A DNA stretch of 64,000 bases. It comes from Lachnospiraceae bacterium M18-1. GTDB lineage: Bacteria; Bacillota; Clostridia; Lachnospirales; Lachnospiraceae. The notes under the pieces are model-generated. The model was not told the DNA's origin, did not search any database, and was given only the letters and a program-made list of their open reading frames with translations. Of this stretch, positions 9,086 to 17,728 are shown piece by piece (position 1 is the stretch's first letter; each line of letters starts with the position of its first letter). The translations under genes were made by a program, and so were the position numbers. The DNA lies in contig KE159611.1 of assembly GCA_000403295.2 (NCBI GenBank), forward strand, positions 559,849 through 623,848, written 5' to 3'.

Positions 9086-10560
9086 AACTGATTCAGTTCT
9101 ATAAACAATGCCTGAATATCTTCCACCGACGCCTGCCCCAGGTCGAACTTTTCTCCGTCAAATTCCTGGAACGCAGCGCCTTTTTTGATGTTCATACCGA
9201 ATGTCAGATCCACAAACTGTCCGTCCACCATGACTCTGTCTATGGACGCGTTGAAACTGTCCTTATCCAGAAATATATTTCCCGCTATGACTGTTCTGCC
9301 GCCGTCAGCGGTGATATCCAGCAATCCGTTCTTCCGGTTATACTCCAGGGTGACGCTCTCTTCCCCTTCTAAAAATACTGTCCTGACTTCCGTGGTATCC
9401 TTTTTCTCTCCTTCGATTCTCAGCATTTCTTCCCCGTCGATCAAAAACTGCATATTCTGCATCCGGGTATCTCCGCCGAGGAACCGGATTTCTGCTTCTT
9501 CATCCTCGATCTCCACGCGGACACATGCCAGCTTCTTCTCATATATGAAAAATGTCAGGTCTACATCCTCTATCTCTGAAATGCTGTCTTCCATCTGGCC
9601 AAAATAATACTCGGTGTAGATGTCTCCATAGCCATAGGCGCTCTCCATGCTGTCCCGGACAGCATCTTCCAACTCATCGAATATATTTTCCAGACTCTCA
9701 CGGGTCACCGTTGTCGCAATTCCCGTGCAGGTCCGTTTTTCCTGATCCACTTCAAATTCTTCCGAAGAAACCTTCTCAAATTCCAGCTTGCCGCACTCCT
9801 CGGCAATGGCCTTTGCCAGGTCGGTATCCAGCTCCGCCTGGTCCTCGGGCGAATACAGTGCTTCCAGCAGCTCGTCGATATCATCCAGGCTGTCTCCGTA
9901 ATAATCCTGCAGGTAGCCGTTTTTTGGCTCCTGATAATTATAGGTAAATATATAATCTGCCGCCGAAGGAACCTGGACCATCAGTTCTTCCTCTGTCAGC
10001 TCCGCCTGAAAATACACCTCCATAAAGTCCGGCATATCTATGCTGCCCAGCATCTGCTTACGGTCTTTTCCGTACAGGAACTGCAGTTCCATGCTGAAAT
10101 CCTCGGCTTCACTGCTGACCGTAACCGTAGATTCGTCGGACAGCAGGATATTTCCAAACTGAAAAGCTCCTGCCAGATCGTCCGTATCACGGAACGTATT
10201 GGCGGCTGCTTCCAGGACTTTTGCGGAATTGCTGGTAAACACGCCGCTTTTTACAACCCAGACCACTGCGCCCGCCGCCAGCACGAGAAAGGCGGCTATG
10301 ACTGCAAGTATAAGGCCTGTTTTCTTCTTTTTTGGCTGCTGCTCCGGCGCGGGCTGCTGATAAAAATAGGACTGATGGGGCTGTCCGGAATCGCCTGTCT
10401 CCGGGGCGCCTCCGGCCGGAAACGTGCCCTGAGATGCGCCGCTGTACGCCGTTCCCCGGTCGTCTCCTCCTGCCCCCGCTCCCGGCGAAGTGTCCTTCTG
10501 CGCCGCCTGGCTGTCCTCCTGAATCCGTTCTCCTGTTACCGGGTCAAATCTCATACTCAT
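9082..10560 (-). CDS. Single-pass membrane protein of the ABC-2 cassette
   Basis: A 492-residue protein of unknown function. Residues 1-80 are cytoplasmic and rich in Pro, Gly and Gln, opening with MSMRFDPVTGERI, a start often seen in Firmicute zinc-ribbon-like membrane proteins although no cysteines are present. A KKKK stretch and one helix (about 80-103) follow, then a roughly 390-residue acidic extracytoplasmic domain. Start chosen at 10560 from the GGGAGGA site; a longer frame to 10683 overlaps the ATPase gene. Lying between ATPase and permease genes in one operon, it may be a substrate-capturing or regulatory subunit. Confidence 0.75.
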   Translation of the reverse strand: MSMRFDPVTGERIQEDSQAAQKDTSPGAGAGGDDRGTAYSGASQGTFPAGGAPETGDSGQPHQSYFYQQPAPEQQPKKKKTGLILAVIAAFLVLAAGAVVWVVKSGVFTSNSAKVLEAAANTFRDTDDLAGAFQFGNILLSDESTVTVSSEAEDFSMELQFLYGKDRKQMLGSIDMPDFMEVYFQAELTEEELMVQVPSAADYIFTYNYQEPKNGYLQDYYGDSLDDIDELLEALYSPEDQAELDTDLAKAIAEECGKLEFEKVSSEEFEVDQEKRTCTGIATTVTRESLENIFDELEDAVRDSMESAYGYGDIYTEYYFGQMEDSISEIEDVDLTFFIYEKKLACVRVEIEDEEAEIRFLGGDTRMQNMQFLIDGEEMLRIEGEKKDTTEVRTVFLEGEESVTLEYNRKNGLLDITADGGRTVIAGNIFLDKDSFNASIDRVMVDGQFVDLTFGMNIKKGAAFQEFDGEKFDLGQASVEDIQALFIELNQL

Positions 10561-10601
10561 TTTGTTCCTCCCTCTTTCTTCTAAAATATAATATAGGCAG
10601 A

Positions 10602-11261
10602 TTATAGTATTCTTTTTATATCCTCTATATCCATCTCTTCCTTTGACAGCTCGCGCAGCCTCCCCTCCTTCATCAGCAGGCATCTGTCAGAAGACAGGAT
10701 CTCCTTCTCATCGTGTGTAGCCATCACAACGATACCGCCCATTTCGCAATATTTTTTTATCCAGCTCCTGATACTCTCCTTAGAGTATAAATCCAGCGCC
10801 GTGCTCGGCTCGTCCAGCAGCAGGATGGGCGGCCATTCGGCCAGCGCGCAGGCAATGCTGAGCCTGCGCTTCATTCCGCCCGAAAGTTTTGCGGCTGTGA
10901 CCTGCATCAGTTCTTCCAACTGAAACTCATGGATCAGTTCTTTATCTTCTTTCTTTTTGCCCACTCCCCACAGTCTCAGATTGTCCTTCACGGACAGCTC
11001 CTCCATCAGCGGAAGTTCCTGAGGGACATAGCCGCACAGCTTATGAAAATATTTCTTTTTGCTGAGCGGATCCTTCCCAAAGTACCGCAGTTCCCCTTCA
11101 TTCGGCGGGGTGGCGCCTGCCAGGATCTGCATCAGTGTCGTCTTTCCGCAGCCGTTCCTGCCGACAATCGTCACGCTCTCTCCGCAGCCCACATGAAAAC
11201 TTATATGCTCCAGCACATTTTTTCTTCTATAACGCTTTTTGATATTCGATACTTCCAGCAT
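10602..11261 (-). CDS. ABC transporter ATP-binding protein (ABC-2 cassette)
   Basis: A 219-residue ATPase with Walker A GRNGCGKTT, signature LSGGMKRRLSIACAL, Walker B ILLLDEPSTALD and switch ATHDEKE. Start set at 11261 from GGAGG eight bases upstream (MLEVSNIKKRYRRKNVLEH). It is the first gene of a four-gene unit with the single-pass protein and two ABC-2 permeases, and should energise that exporter. Confidence 0.9.
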   Translation of the reverse strand: MLEVSNIKKRYRRKNVLEHISFHVGCGESVTIVGRNGCGKTTLMQILAGATPPNEGELRYFGKDPLSKKKYFHKLCGYVPQELPLMEELSVKDNLRLWGVGKKKEDKELIHEFQLEELMQVTAAKLSGGMKRRLSIACALAEWPPILLLDEPSTALDLYSKESIRSWIKKYCEMGGIVVMATHDEKEILSSDRCLLMKEGRLRELSKEEMDIEDIKRIL

Positions 11262-11305
11262 GATCTGCCTCCGCTTCCTGTACACTGCATGGCCCCGGCG
11301 CGGTG

Positions 11306-12913
11306 TTACAGGACTTCTATCTTACAGGAATGTTCTTTCGTTTCTTTGTCATAACTGATTCCCACAGCAAGTATGCGCCCGGTATACTTAGGCGTCTCAC
11401 CCAATTTTCCTTTAAAACGGAAAGCATAATCCTTGTCTATGATCTGTTGGATGGCGGCTTCCGGTGTGTCATCCACTTTTAACTCAAGGATGATCGCGTC
11501 CGCATTCTTCCGCTCTGGATAAAAGATAAAGTCAACGTAACCTTTTCCTGCCTTATCCTCACGTTCAACACGATATTTGTCACGCGCGGCAAGATAAACC
11601 AGATTTACTACCGCAGATAATTCAATTTCACTGTTGTAGGTAAAAATAGGCGATTCCGTATTATGTGCGTATCCAAGGATTTCTTCCACAGTCTCCGTAT
11701 CCAAATCCAAGGTAGCTTTAAGCATTTTTCTGGATATATTTGCAAGATTATAAATATATCCCAACGGCTTCTCTCTCTTCATCATAGAAGCATAGCTGTC
11801 CATCAGTTCCTTATTGGGAATGGATACACAGCCATCTTCAAAAGTAAGAAGACCATATATGACCATTGCGGAATATATTTCATCCTTTGTCTCCAGCCCA
11901 AGGGAGGTTGCAGCATATTCCTGAATATCCGAAGGGATTGCCTCTCCAGCTAACATCAGGACCAGGTCATCCTGTACATCTGCGACGTTATCCTTGATAT
12001 AGCCGAAAATAGAATCATATGTGCCGGAACTGGTCCAATAATTTACCAGCTCATTATCAGTCAAAGCACATACGATCGAACGTGGATTATAAAGCTTTCC
12101 GCCCGCTTTTGTATGATATCCGTCGTACCATATGCGCAGATCTTCACGCGTGATCCATGGATTTTTCGAGATTTGTATATAAATGTCATACAACGCATCC
12201 ACTTCTTTATCCGTAAATCCAAAGTATTCACTGAACCGAGCCCTGGTTGCCATATTATATTCTTTGAACATATTGAGCTCAGAGCCGTCGGAATATTTCG
12301 CGATCGGCAGAATGCCAGTCATATACACTAGTTCCGCATACACCTTGCCTTTCAGCAGGGATTTCAAGAAAAGCAGATAATCCATCCGCTCTTTCTCCAT
12401 GATAAAAGGCATATGGAATACGGCATCCCATTCATCCATAACAAAAACAAAACGATCTCCTGTTTTCTGAAAAATATCTGTAAGGATATCCCAGACTGCT
12501 TTTGCCGTATCAATCGGAATATCCGGATAGCCTTCTGCAAGGTCAGAATTGATCCCGTTTTGGATGCGGTCAATATAATTTTGATAATTTGCACAGTCTC
12601 TTGGCATTTCGCTGAAATCAATATAGATCACATGATGCCTGTTTAAATGTTTTTTATACAATTCCGAGGAGGAGATCTTCAGATTTTTGAATATCTTTTC
12701 TGCATCTGCAGCTTTTCCGAAAAACGCGGCGATCATATTTGCCATAACGCTTTTTCCAAAGCGCCGCGGCCTTGTAATACAGAAAAAGCGTTCTTCTGTT
12801 CCGATTGCAGGCAAAAGCTCATCGAGCAAAGAAGACTTATCGACAAAATATGTTCCGGATGCTGTTGTCTGGTATGAGTTGAACGGAACAAGGCTGTTCA
12901 AAAAAGTTCCCAT
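11306..12913 (-). CDS. AAA-ATPase-like / PD-(D/E)XK nuclease-like protein
   Basis: A 535-residue member of the large AAA-ATPase_like plus PDDEXK_9 family common in gut Clostridia and Bacteroidetes. The N-terminal part shows FVDKSSLLDELL and a P-loop variant, TRPRRFGKSVMANMIA, with a Walker B-like FVFVMDEWD. The C-terminal part carries the nuclease-like core YVDFIFYPERKNADAIILELKV (D, then E-x-K). Biological role is unknown; multiple paralogues per genome and association with repeats are usual. It starts with a good AAGGAG site and lies 44 bases upstream of the ABC-2 ATPase gene. Confidence 0.85.
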   Translation of the reverse strand: MGTFLNSLVPFNSYQTTASGTYFVDKSSLLDELLPAIGTEERFFCITRPRRFGKSVMANMIAAFFGKAADAEKIFKNLKISSSELYKKHLNRHHVIYIDFSEMPRDCANYQNYIDRIQNGINSDLAEGYPDIPIDTAKAVWDILTDIFQKTGDRFVFVMDEWDAVFHMPFIMEKERMDYLLFLKSLLKGKVYAELVYMTGILPIAKYSDGSELNMFKEYNMATRARFSEYFGFTDKEVDALYDIYIQISKNPWITREDLRIWYDGYHTKAGGKLYNPRSIVCALTDNELVNYWTSSGTYDSIFGYIKDNVADVQDDLVLMLAGEAIPSDIQEYAATSLGLETKDEIYSAMVIYGLLTFEDGCVSIPNKELMDSYASMMKREKPLGYIYNLANISRKMLKATLDLDTETVEEILGYAHNTESPIFTYNSEIELSAVVNLVYLAARDKYRVEREDKAGKGYVDFIFYPERKNADAIILELKVDDTPEAAIQQIIDKDYAFRFKGKLGETPKYTGRILAVGISYDKETKEHSCKIEVL

Positions 12914-13032
12914 ATTGCGTGCTCCTTCCTGTATGGAAATCGAACCGATGCGGGGTTTTCTTAAATTATACAGGAAAGTGCTTTTTACTTCAAGAGAAAG
13001 AGGTGGATTCCATCCTCAATGCTTGTCACACG
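12914..13032. other. Spacer between AAA gene and repeat element A
   Basis: A 119-bp non-coding stretch upstream of the AAA gene start. I see no clear promoter or repeat in it. Confidence 0.4.
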
Positions 13033-13230
13033 GTTACAGTTCACACGGTGTCGTGCACTTGCTGCACGGCATCCGGCCAATTCAGTGATGGGGCGGGCAT
13101 CCAGCCCGTCTACACTCCGTTCCGGTCCGTCCTAAACAAGCGTCGCTGGCGCTTAGGACCGCCGAGAGGCGACTTTTCAATGGGCTGGATGCCGTTACTG
13201 TGAGCACCCGGTCAGGGTGTGAACAGTAAC
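13033..13230. mobile_element. Family I palindromic element, copy A (composite)
   Basis: 198 bp with the family ends GTTACAGTTCACACGG and GTGTGAACAGTAAC. Its first 85 bp are nearly identical to copy C. The central arm, GCATCCAGCC pairing with GGCTGGATGC, carries a 60-bp extra loop that includes a second hairpin (GTCCTAAACAAGC to GGCGCTTAGGAC). No 8-bp target duplication is found. A partial second end, AGGAATGAACAGCAAT, follows at 13249-13264, so this site looks like a nested or rearranged pair of copies. Confidence 0.75.
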
Positions 13231-13299
13231 CACTACGCTGCACGTCCCAGGAATGAACAGCAATCAGACCTTGCCATTTATCAAAAAATTTGAAATAAT

Positions 13300-13328
13300 T
13301 GTAACCAATCCCCCTGAAAATATGTCTA
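13300..13328 (+). promoter_or_regulatory. Candidate ECF-type promoter for the sigma/DUF4179 pair
   Basis: TGTAACC (13300-13306) and TGTCTA (13323-13328) are separated by 16 bases. This resembles autoregulated ECF promoters (an AAC core in the -35 box and a GTC core in the -10 box). It lies 136 bases upstream of the sigma gene. Confidence 0.5.
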
Positions 13329-13463
13329 ACAGGTATAACCGGTTATCACCGAAGCACATTTCGGAAGCAATCTGAGCAAAGCGGGAGCTTCACATTTCTG
13401 GAAACGGCTGCGCGGCAGCGGCAATTTCCGGAAGCGCCAGTCAAAAGAAAGAGGTGGTTTTAC

Positions 13464-14027
13464 TTGCAAAGAAATGAGAAAAGTGATGATAAACATGATA
13501 TAGAAATAAAGCTTACGAAAAAAGCAATCCGCGGAAATGCCGATGCTTATGGGGAACTGGTCCGCAGGAATCAGGAATATCTCTACAAGATGGCATATGT
13601 CTATACGGAAAATCAGCAGGATGCCCTGGATGTGGTCGGAACGGCCATCCTGAAAGGCTACCAGAATATCCGGTCACTGAAAAATCCCCAGTGGTTCCGG
13701 ACCTGGATCACACGCATCCTGATCCGGTGCGCCCAGGACGCCAATAAGAAGCTTGTCTATTTCAGCAGCATTGACGAGGTAGAGATTCCTGAGCGCTATG
13801 AGGGGATCTCCCTGGAGGAGAGCTGGGATCTCCGGAACGCGATAGAACTTCTTCCTGAAAAATATCGGAATGTGATCATTTTAAAGTATTTCAGTGAAAT
13901 GTCTGTACAGGAGATCGCCTATATCCTGGAAATCCCGGCAGGAAGCGTGAAAGCCTATTTAAGCCGCGGACGCGATGAATTGAAAAAATATCTGAAGGAG
14001 GATTACATGTATGCAGAATCTGTTTGA
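13464..14027 (+). CDS. ECF-type RNA polymerase sigma factor
   Basis: A 187-residue sigma-70 family protein. Region 2 spans about 25-90 (AYGELVRRNQEYLYKMAY, then DALDVVGTAILKGYQNI) and region 4 about 125-180 (LPEKYRNVIILKYFSEMSVQEIAYILEIPAGSVKAYLSRGRDEL). The start is TTG at 13464, preceded by GAGGTGG. It overlaps the DUF4179 gene by 17 bases, the usual arrangement of a sigma factor with its membrane anti-sigma factor, so it is expected to be held inactive until a surface signal arrives. Confidence 0.9.
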   Translation: MQRNEKSDDKHDIEIKLTKKAIRGNADAYGELVRRNQEYLYKMAYVYTENQQDALDVVGTAILKGYQNIRSLKNPQWFRTWITRILIRCAQDANKKLVYFSSIDEVEIPERYEGISLEESWDLRNAIELLPEKYRNVIILKYFSEMSVQEIAYILEIPAGSVKAYLSRGRDELKKYLKEDYMYAESV

Positions 14028-15108
14028 AGAGATCAAAGTTCCGCAGGAGGAACTGGAAAATATAGTAAATGAAAAACTGGATATGATCCGGAATCATTCC
14101 CGGAAAAAGAAGCGTACCCGGGTTCTGTGCAGCTTCACCGCGGCAGCAGCCTGCATCGCCGGCCTGGTCGTATTCTCTGTTTCCAACCCCGTACTGGCCG
14201 CGCAGCTTCCGCTCATCGGACATCTGTTCAGCCAGGTAGAGGATAAACAGCCCTATTACAGAGATATGGATGAAACGAAGGTGCAGACCATACCGCAAAC
14301 CGAGGAATCGGAAAATTTGGTCGACGGCATAAAGATTTCTTTGTCCGAAATATACTGCAATACGGAAGCTATGTATATGACCGTACTGCTTGAATCAAAA
14401 GAGGGCTTTCCGGATTATCTCACACAGCCGGAAAGTGATTCCGTCGATTATTTCATAGCAAATGCAGAACAAACCTTTGATTTTGCGGAGGGCGCCATGA
14501 TCTTCCCCCTGCAGTTCAGCGGTCAGTATATTGATGAACACACCTTTGCAGGCAGCACCCGGATTGATTTTTCCATGGGATACGGCAACGGCGACATGGA
14601 CTGGAGTTTTCCTGATGCAGTTCCGGAGTCCTTCCACTGGAACATGAAGATCACGGATATTTACACATACTATGATATCTCGCAGGCTCCGGACAAAACC
14701 TATGCCCTGGACGGTCCCTGGACATTTGAAGCGGACGTTGCGGCAAGGCAGACGGAAAAAATCGTTAAAGAGGTCAATGATTACGGACCAGGCGGTCTTG
14801 GGATCACCACGGCAGAAAAAGGGGAATTTGAGATCATACTCAACTACGCATATGACGAGAGCAATGCAGCATACGAATACGAATCTGTTCAAAGTGTCGT
14901 TCTGGATGCCGACGGAAAATATATGCTGGATAAAGTCGGTATGCTGCCGATCGGAGATTTCAACGTATCAAAGATCCACGTATATTACTTCCCTGTTACT
15001 TCGGAGGATGACTATGTAGCGATCCAAAAAAAGCTGACCGTGGGAGAACCGGCTGACTTTATCAAAGAAATCGCCATACATCATACGGAGATTGATTTCG
15101 GATCCTGA
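14011..15108 (+). CDS. DUF4179-type membrane anti-sigma factor
   Basis: A 365-residue protein with a basic cytoplasmic N-terminus (1-37), one helix (about 38-58, SFTAAAACIAGLVVFSVS) and a large extracytoplasmic domain. The segment after the helix (NPVLAAQLPLIGHLFSQVED) is typical of the DUF4179 family found downstream of ECF sigma genes in Clostridia. It starts at the second of two near ATGs, nine bases after AAGGAGG, inside the sigma gene. The predicted job is to sequester the sigma factor and sense an envelope signal. Confidence 0.85.
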   Translation: MQNLFEEIKVPQEELENIVNEKLDMIRNHSRKKKRTRVLCSFTAAAACIAGLVVFSVSNPVLAAQLPLIGHLFSQVEDKQPYYRDMDETKVQTIPQTEESENLVDGIKISLSEIYCNTEAMYMTVLLESKEGFPDYLTQPESDSVDYFIANAEQTFDFAEGAMIFPLQFSGQYIDEHTFAGSTRIDFSMGYGNGDMDWSFPDAVPESFHWNMKITDIYTYYDISQAPDKTYALDGPWTFEADVAARQTEKIVKEVNDYGPGGLGITTAEKGEFEIILNYAYDESNAAYEYESVQSVVLDADGKYMLDKVGMLPIGDFNVSKIHVYYFPVTSEDDYVAIQKKLTVGEPADFIKEIAIHHTEIDFGS

Positions 15109-15182
15109 TCTATGAATCTCTTCATGCCATGCGCCATAAGAGATTGGGCATGGATGGCAGATACCCGTCAGGACATTGCGGA

Positions 15183-15214
15183 ACAGGGGGCCCGGTACAG
15201 GCCCCCTGTCATTT
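15183..15214 (+). terminator. Terminator after sigma/DUF4179 operon
   Basis: A perfect 10-bp stem (ACAGGGGGCC at 15183-15192, GGCCCCCTGT at 15200-15209) lies 75 bases after the DUF4179 stop. The T run is weak. Confidence 0.7.
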
Positions 15215-15241
15215 ATGATCAAAATCGTATCCTACTTTAAC

Positions 15242-15916
15242 TTATCCGCGGCTTTTCCACAGATACCCCTGTCCGTACACCGTCTGAATGCAGCTTCCAT
15301 GTTCCTCCCTGTCATCCAGTTTGGCGCGCAGACGCCTGACCGTAACAGAAAGTGCGTTTTCATCCACATATTCCCCGTCGCCCCAGATCCGGTCCGTCAG
15401 CACTTCCCGGGTCAGGATCCGGCCCCGGTTTTCCACAAGCAGGCGGAGCAGCCGCTGTTCATTCACGCTCAGAAAAATCTCCCGCCCATTTATAAAAAAT
15501 TTAAGATTCTCAAAGTCAAAAGAAAAGCCGTCCTCATGATAGGCGTTGTCTCTCTTCTCGCCCAGTCTCCTGCGCAGCCCCTGAATCCTGGCCCTTAACA
15601 CGGCGATGCTGAACGGCTTGGTCATATAGTCGTCGGCTCCCAGGGACAGGCCCTTAACCTCGTCCATCTCCATGTCGTTGGCGGTCAGCATGAGCACCGG
15701 GATCCGGGAACGCTCCCGTACCCACTCCAGATAATCATATCCGCTGCCGTCCGGCAGGTTCACATCCAGGATCAGCAGCTCCGGCTTCTCCTGCTCAAAG
15801 GTCTGTTTCGCCTGTCTGATATTTGTATTCTGAGTAAAAGCAAGCTCCGGCTCCCGAAGCGCCAGGCGGATGCCGTCGCTCAACGCCCGGTCATCCTCTA
15901 CGATCTGAATCAGCAT
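15242..15916 (-). CDS. OmpR-family response regulator
   Basis: A 224-residue regulator. The receiver domain (1-118) has the acidic pair at 8-9 (EDD), phosphoacceptor Asp51 in LILDVNLPDGSG and Lys100 in DDYMTKPFS. A winged-helix domain follows (about 130-222, ending VRRLRAKLDDR...IQTVYGQGYLW). No kinase gene adjoins it: the upstream gene is rsmA and downstream lies a convergent operon. The closest kinase on the same strand is at 5823-6710. Regulators of this type normally sit directly before such a kinase and an FtsX-type ABC pair, so this is probably their displaced partner (inference). Confidence 0.9.
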   Translation of the reverse strand: MLIQIVEDDRALSDGIRLALREPELAFTQNTNIRQAKQTFEQEKPELLILDVNLPDGSGYDYLEWVRERSRIPVLMLTANDMEMDEVKGLSLGADDYMTKPFSIAVLRARIQGLRRRLGEKRDNAYHEDGFSFDFENLKFFINGREIFLSVNEQRLLRLLVENRGRILTREVLTDRIWGDGEYVDENALSVTVRRLRAKLDDREEHGSCIQTVYGQGYLWKSRG

Positions 15917-15983
15917 GTTTCCCTCCGTTCCCCGGATTCCGCTTATTTTTTGTGAAAAAGTCCCGCAGATTCTGAATCATATC

Positions 15984-16853
15984 TTATCCTCTGCAAAGCC
16001 AGTTGCTCAATTCCGCAAATTCCTCCAGCGTCAGCGCTTCCCCCCGCACGGAAGCGCCCTTCCCCAGCTTTTCAATGGCCGCCTCGATCTCTTCCTTCGT
16101 AAAATCCAGCTCCGCCGAGTTCTTCAGTCCATTTGCCAGCGTTTTCCTCCTCTGGTTAAAGGATGCGCGTATGATCCGAAAGAGCAGCCGTTCATCCTTC
16201 ACCTCCACCGGCGGACTATCATAGCGTTCCAGCCGGATCACCGCAGATCCGATCCGCGGCCGGGGCATAAAGCAGTTCTGCGGTACATTCGCTGCAATAT
16301 AAGGCTTCGCGTAATACTGCACTGCAAGGGAAAGCGCACCGTAATCTTTGCTCCCAGGAGCCGCCTGCATCCGGTCCGCCACTTCCTTCTGCACCATCAC
16401 CGTAATGCTCTTTAAGGGCACCTGCCCCTCAAACAGGCTCATGATGATGGGGGTGGTAATATAATAAGGAAGGTTCGCCACCACCTTGATCGGCCGCCCT
16501 CCATTCTCCTCTTCCACCAGCTTTGCCAGATCTATTTTTAAAATGTCTCCGTTGATGACCCGCACATTGTCAAAGCCGTCCAGCGTGTCCTCCAGGATCG
16601 GGATCAGCGCCCGGTCGATCTCCACAGCGATCACCTTTCCTGCCGCGCAGGCCAGATACTGGGTCATCGTCCCGATCCCGGGTCCGATCTCCAGCACCAT
16701 ATCCTCCCTGGAAATCTCCGAAGAGCGTATGATTTTATCCAGAACATGGGTATCGATCAAAAAATTCTGCCCATATTTCTTTTGAAATGTAAACTGATAT
16801 TTCTGGAGAACCGCGATCGTATTCTGCGGATTTCCAAGCGTTGGTTCCTTCAT
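15984..16853 (-). CDS. rsmA: 16S rRNA dimethyladenosine transferase RsmA (KsgA)
   Basis: Transfers four methyl groups from S-adenosylmethionine to two adjacent adenines near the 3' end of 16S rRNA during small-subunit assembly. At 289 residues it has normal family length. Motifs are FQKKYGQNFLID, motif I LEIGPGIGTMTQYL, VEIDRALI and the catalytic VANLPYYITTPI. The start at 16853 gives MKEPTLGNPQNTI; an in-frame ATG two codons earlier (16859) is equally possible, with AAAGGA just upstream of both. It follows tatD on the same strand, a common pairing in Firmicutes. Confidence 0.95.
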   Translation of the reverse strand: MKEPTLGNPQNTIAVLQKYQFTFQKKYGQNFLIDTHVLDKIIRSSEISREDMVLEIGPGIGTMTQYLACAAGKVIAVEIDRALIPILEDTLDGFDNVRVINGDILKIDLAKLVEEENGGRPIKVVANLPYYITTPIIMSLFEGQVPLKSITVMVQKEVADRMQAAPGSKDYGALSLAVQYYAKPYIAANVPQNCFMPRPRIGSAVIRLERYDSPPVEVKDERLLFRIIRASFNQRRKTLANGLKNSAELDFTKEEIEAAIEKLGKGASVRGEALTLEEFAELSNWLCRG

Positions 16854-16946
16854 GATCATAATGTCCTTTCGTAACTGTTTCAGACAGGTCCTGCCGTGCA
16901 GAGCCGGCCCGGATGCCCGCTCCATGATTGTATTGGCCGTAGACCT

Positions 16947-17708
16947 CTATATCTTATAAAACCTCCGCGCATTTTCCTCTGTCGCCCGGATCACTTCCTC
17001 CGCTGTCACGCCCTTCAATTCCGCCACTGCCTGCGCCACATAGGTCAGGTTCAGCGAGGAGTTCCGTTTTCCCCGGTATGGTTCGGGCGCCAGATAGGGG
17101 CAGTCCGTCTCCAGTACAATATGGGAAAGCGGCACAGCCTGTACCGCTTCCTTTAATTTTTTCGCGTTTTTAAATGTAACCACGCCGCCGACTCCGATGA
17201 GATACCCCATCTTCACATATTCCTCTGCCATCTCCCGGGAATAGGAGTAGCAGTGCACGATCACATTCATTCCCTGTCCGTGCTCTTTGAGGAGCTCCAT
17301 CGTGTCCGCCGCCGCTTCCCGGCTGTGGACATTCACCGGGAAGCCCTCCTGCCGGGCAAGCTCAAGCTGGCGCAGGAACCACTTCTTCTGCAGGTCATGC
17401 TTTTCCTTATCCCAGTAGTAGTCAAGCCCGATCTCTCCCACAGCAACGATCTTTTCATCTTTTAACAGCTGTCTCATCCTGGCAAATGTTTCCTCATTCA
17501 GATCTCCCACCTCGTCCGGATGTACCCCGATCATACCGTATATAAACGGGTACTTCCGGGTCAGCTCCAGGACACGGTCCCAGGAGTCCACAGCAGCGCT
17601 GGCATTTACGATGACGCCGATCCCGCCGTCCTCCATCTGTCCAAGGAGTTCCTCCCGGTCCGGATCAAACTGCTTATCATCATAATGCGCATGTGTATCA
17701 AAAATCAT
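16947..17708 (-). CDS. tatD: TatD-family metal-dependent deoxyribonuclease
   Basis: A 253-residue TIM-barrel hydrolase. Metal ligands are seen in FDTHAHYD (near the start), GEIGLDYYW, NVHSREA, IVHCYSYS and LETDCPYLAP. Family members are DNases or D-aminoacyl-tRNA hydrolases. It starts with GGAGGAG just upstream, and lies 93 bases upstream of rsmA on the same strand. The Firmicute order tatD-rnmV-rsmA lacks rnmV here. Confidence 0.93.
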   Translation of the reverse strand: MIFDTHAHYDDKQFDPDREELLGQMEDGGIGVIVNASAAVDSWDRVLELTRKYPFIYGMIGVHPDEVGDLNEETFARMRQLLKDEKIVAVGEIGLDYYWDKEKHDLQKKWFLRQLELARQEGFPVNVHSREAAADTMELLKEHGQGMNVIVHCYSYSREMAEEYVKMGYLIGVGGVVTFKNAKKLKEAVQAVPLSHIVLETDCPYLAPEPYRGKRNSSLNLTYVAQAVAELKGVTAEEVIRATEENARRFYKI

Positions 17709-17728
17709 ATTCTCCTCCCCAAGCCGCT

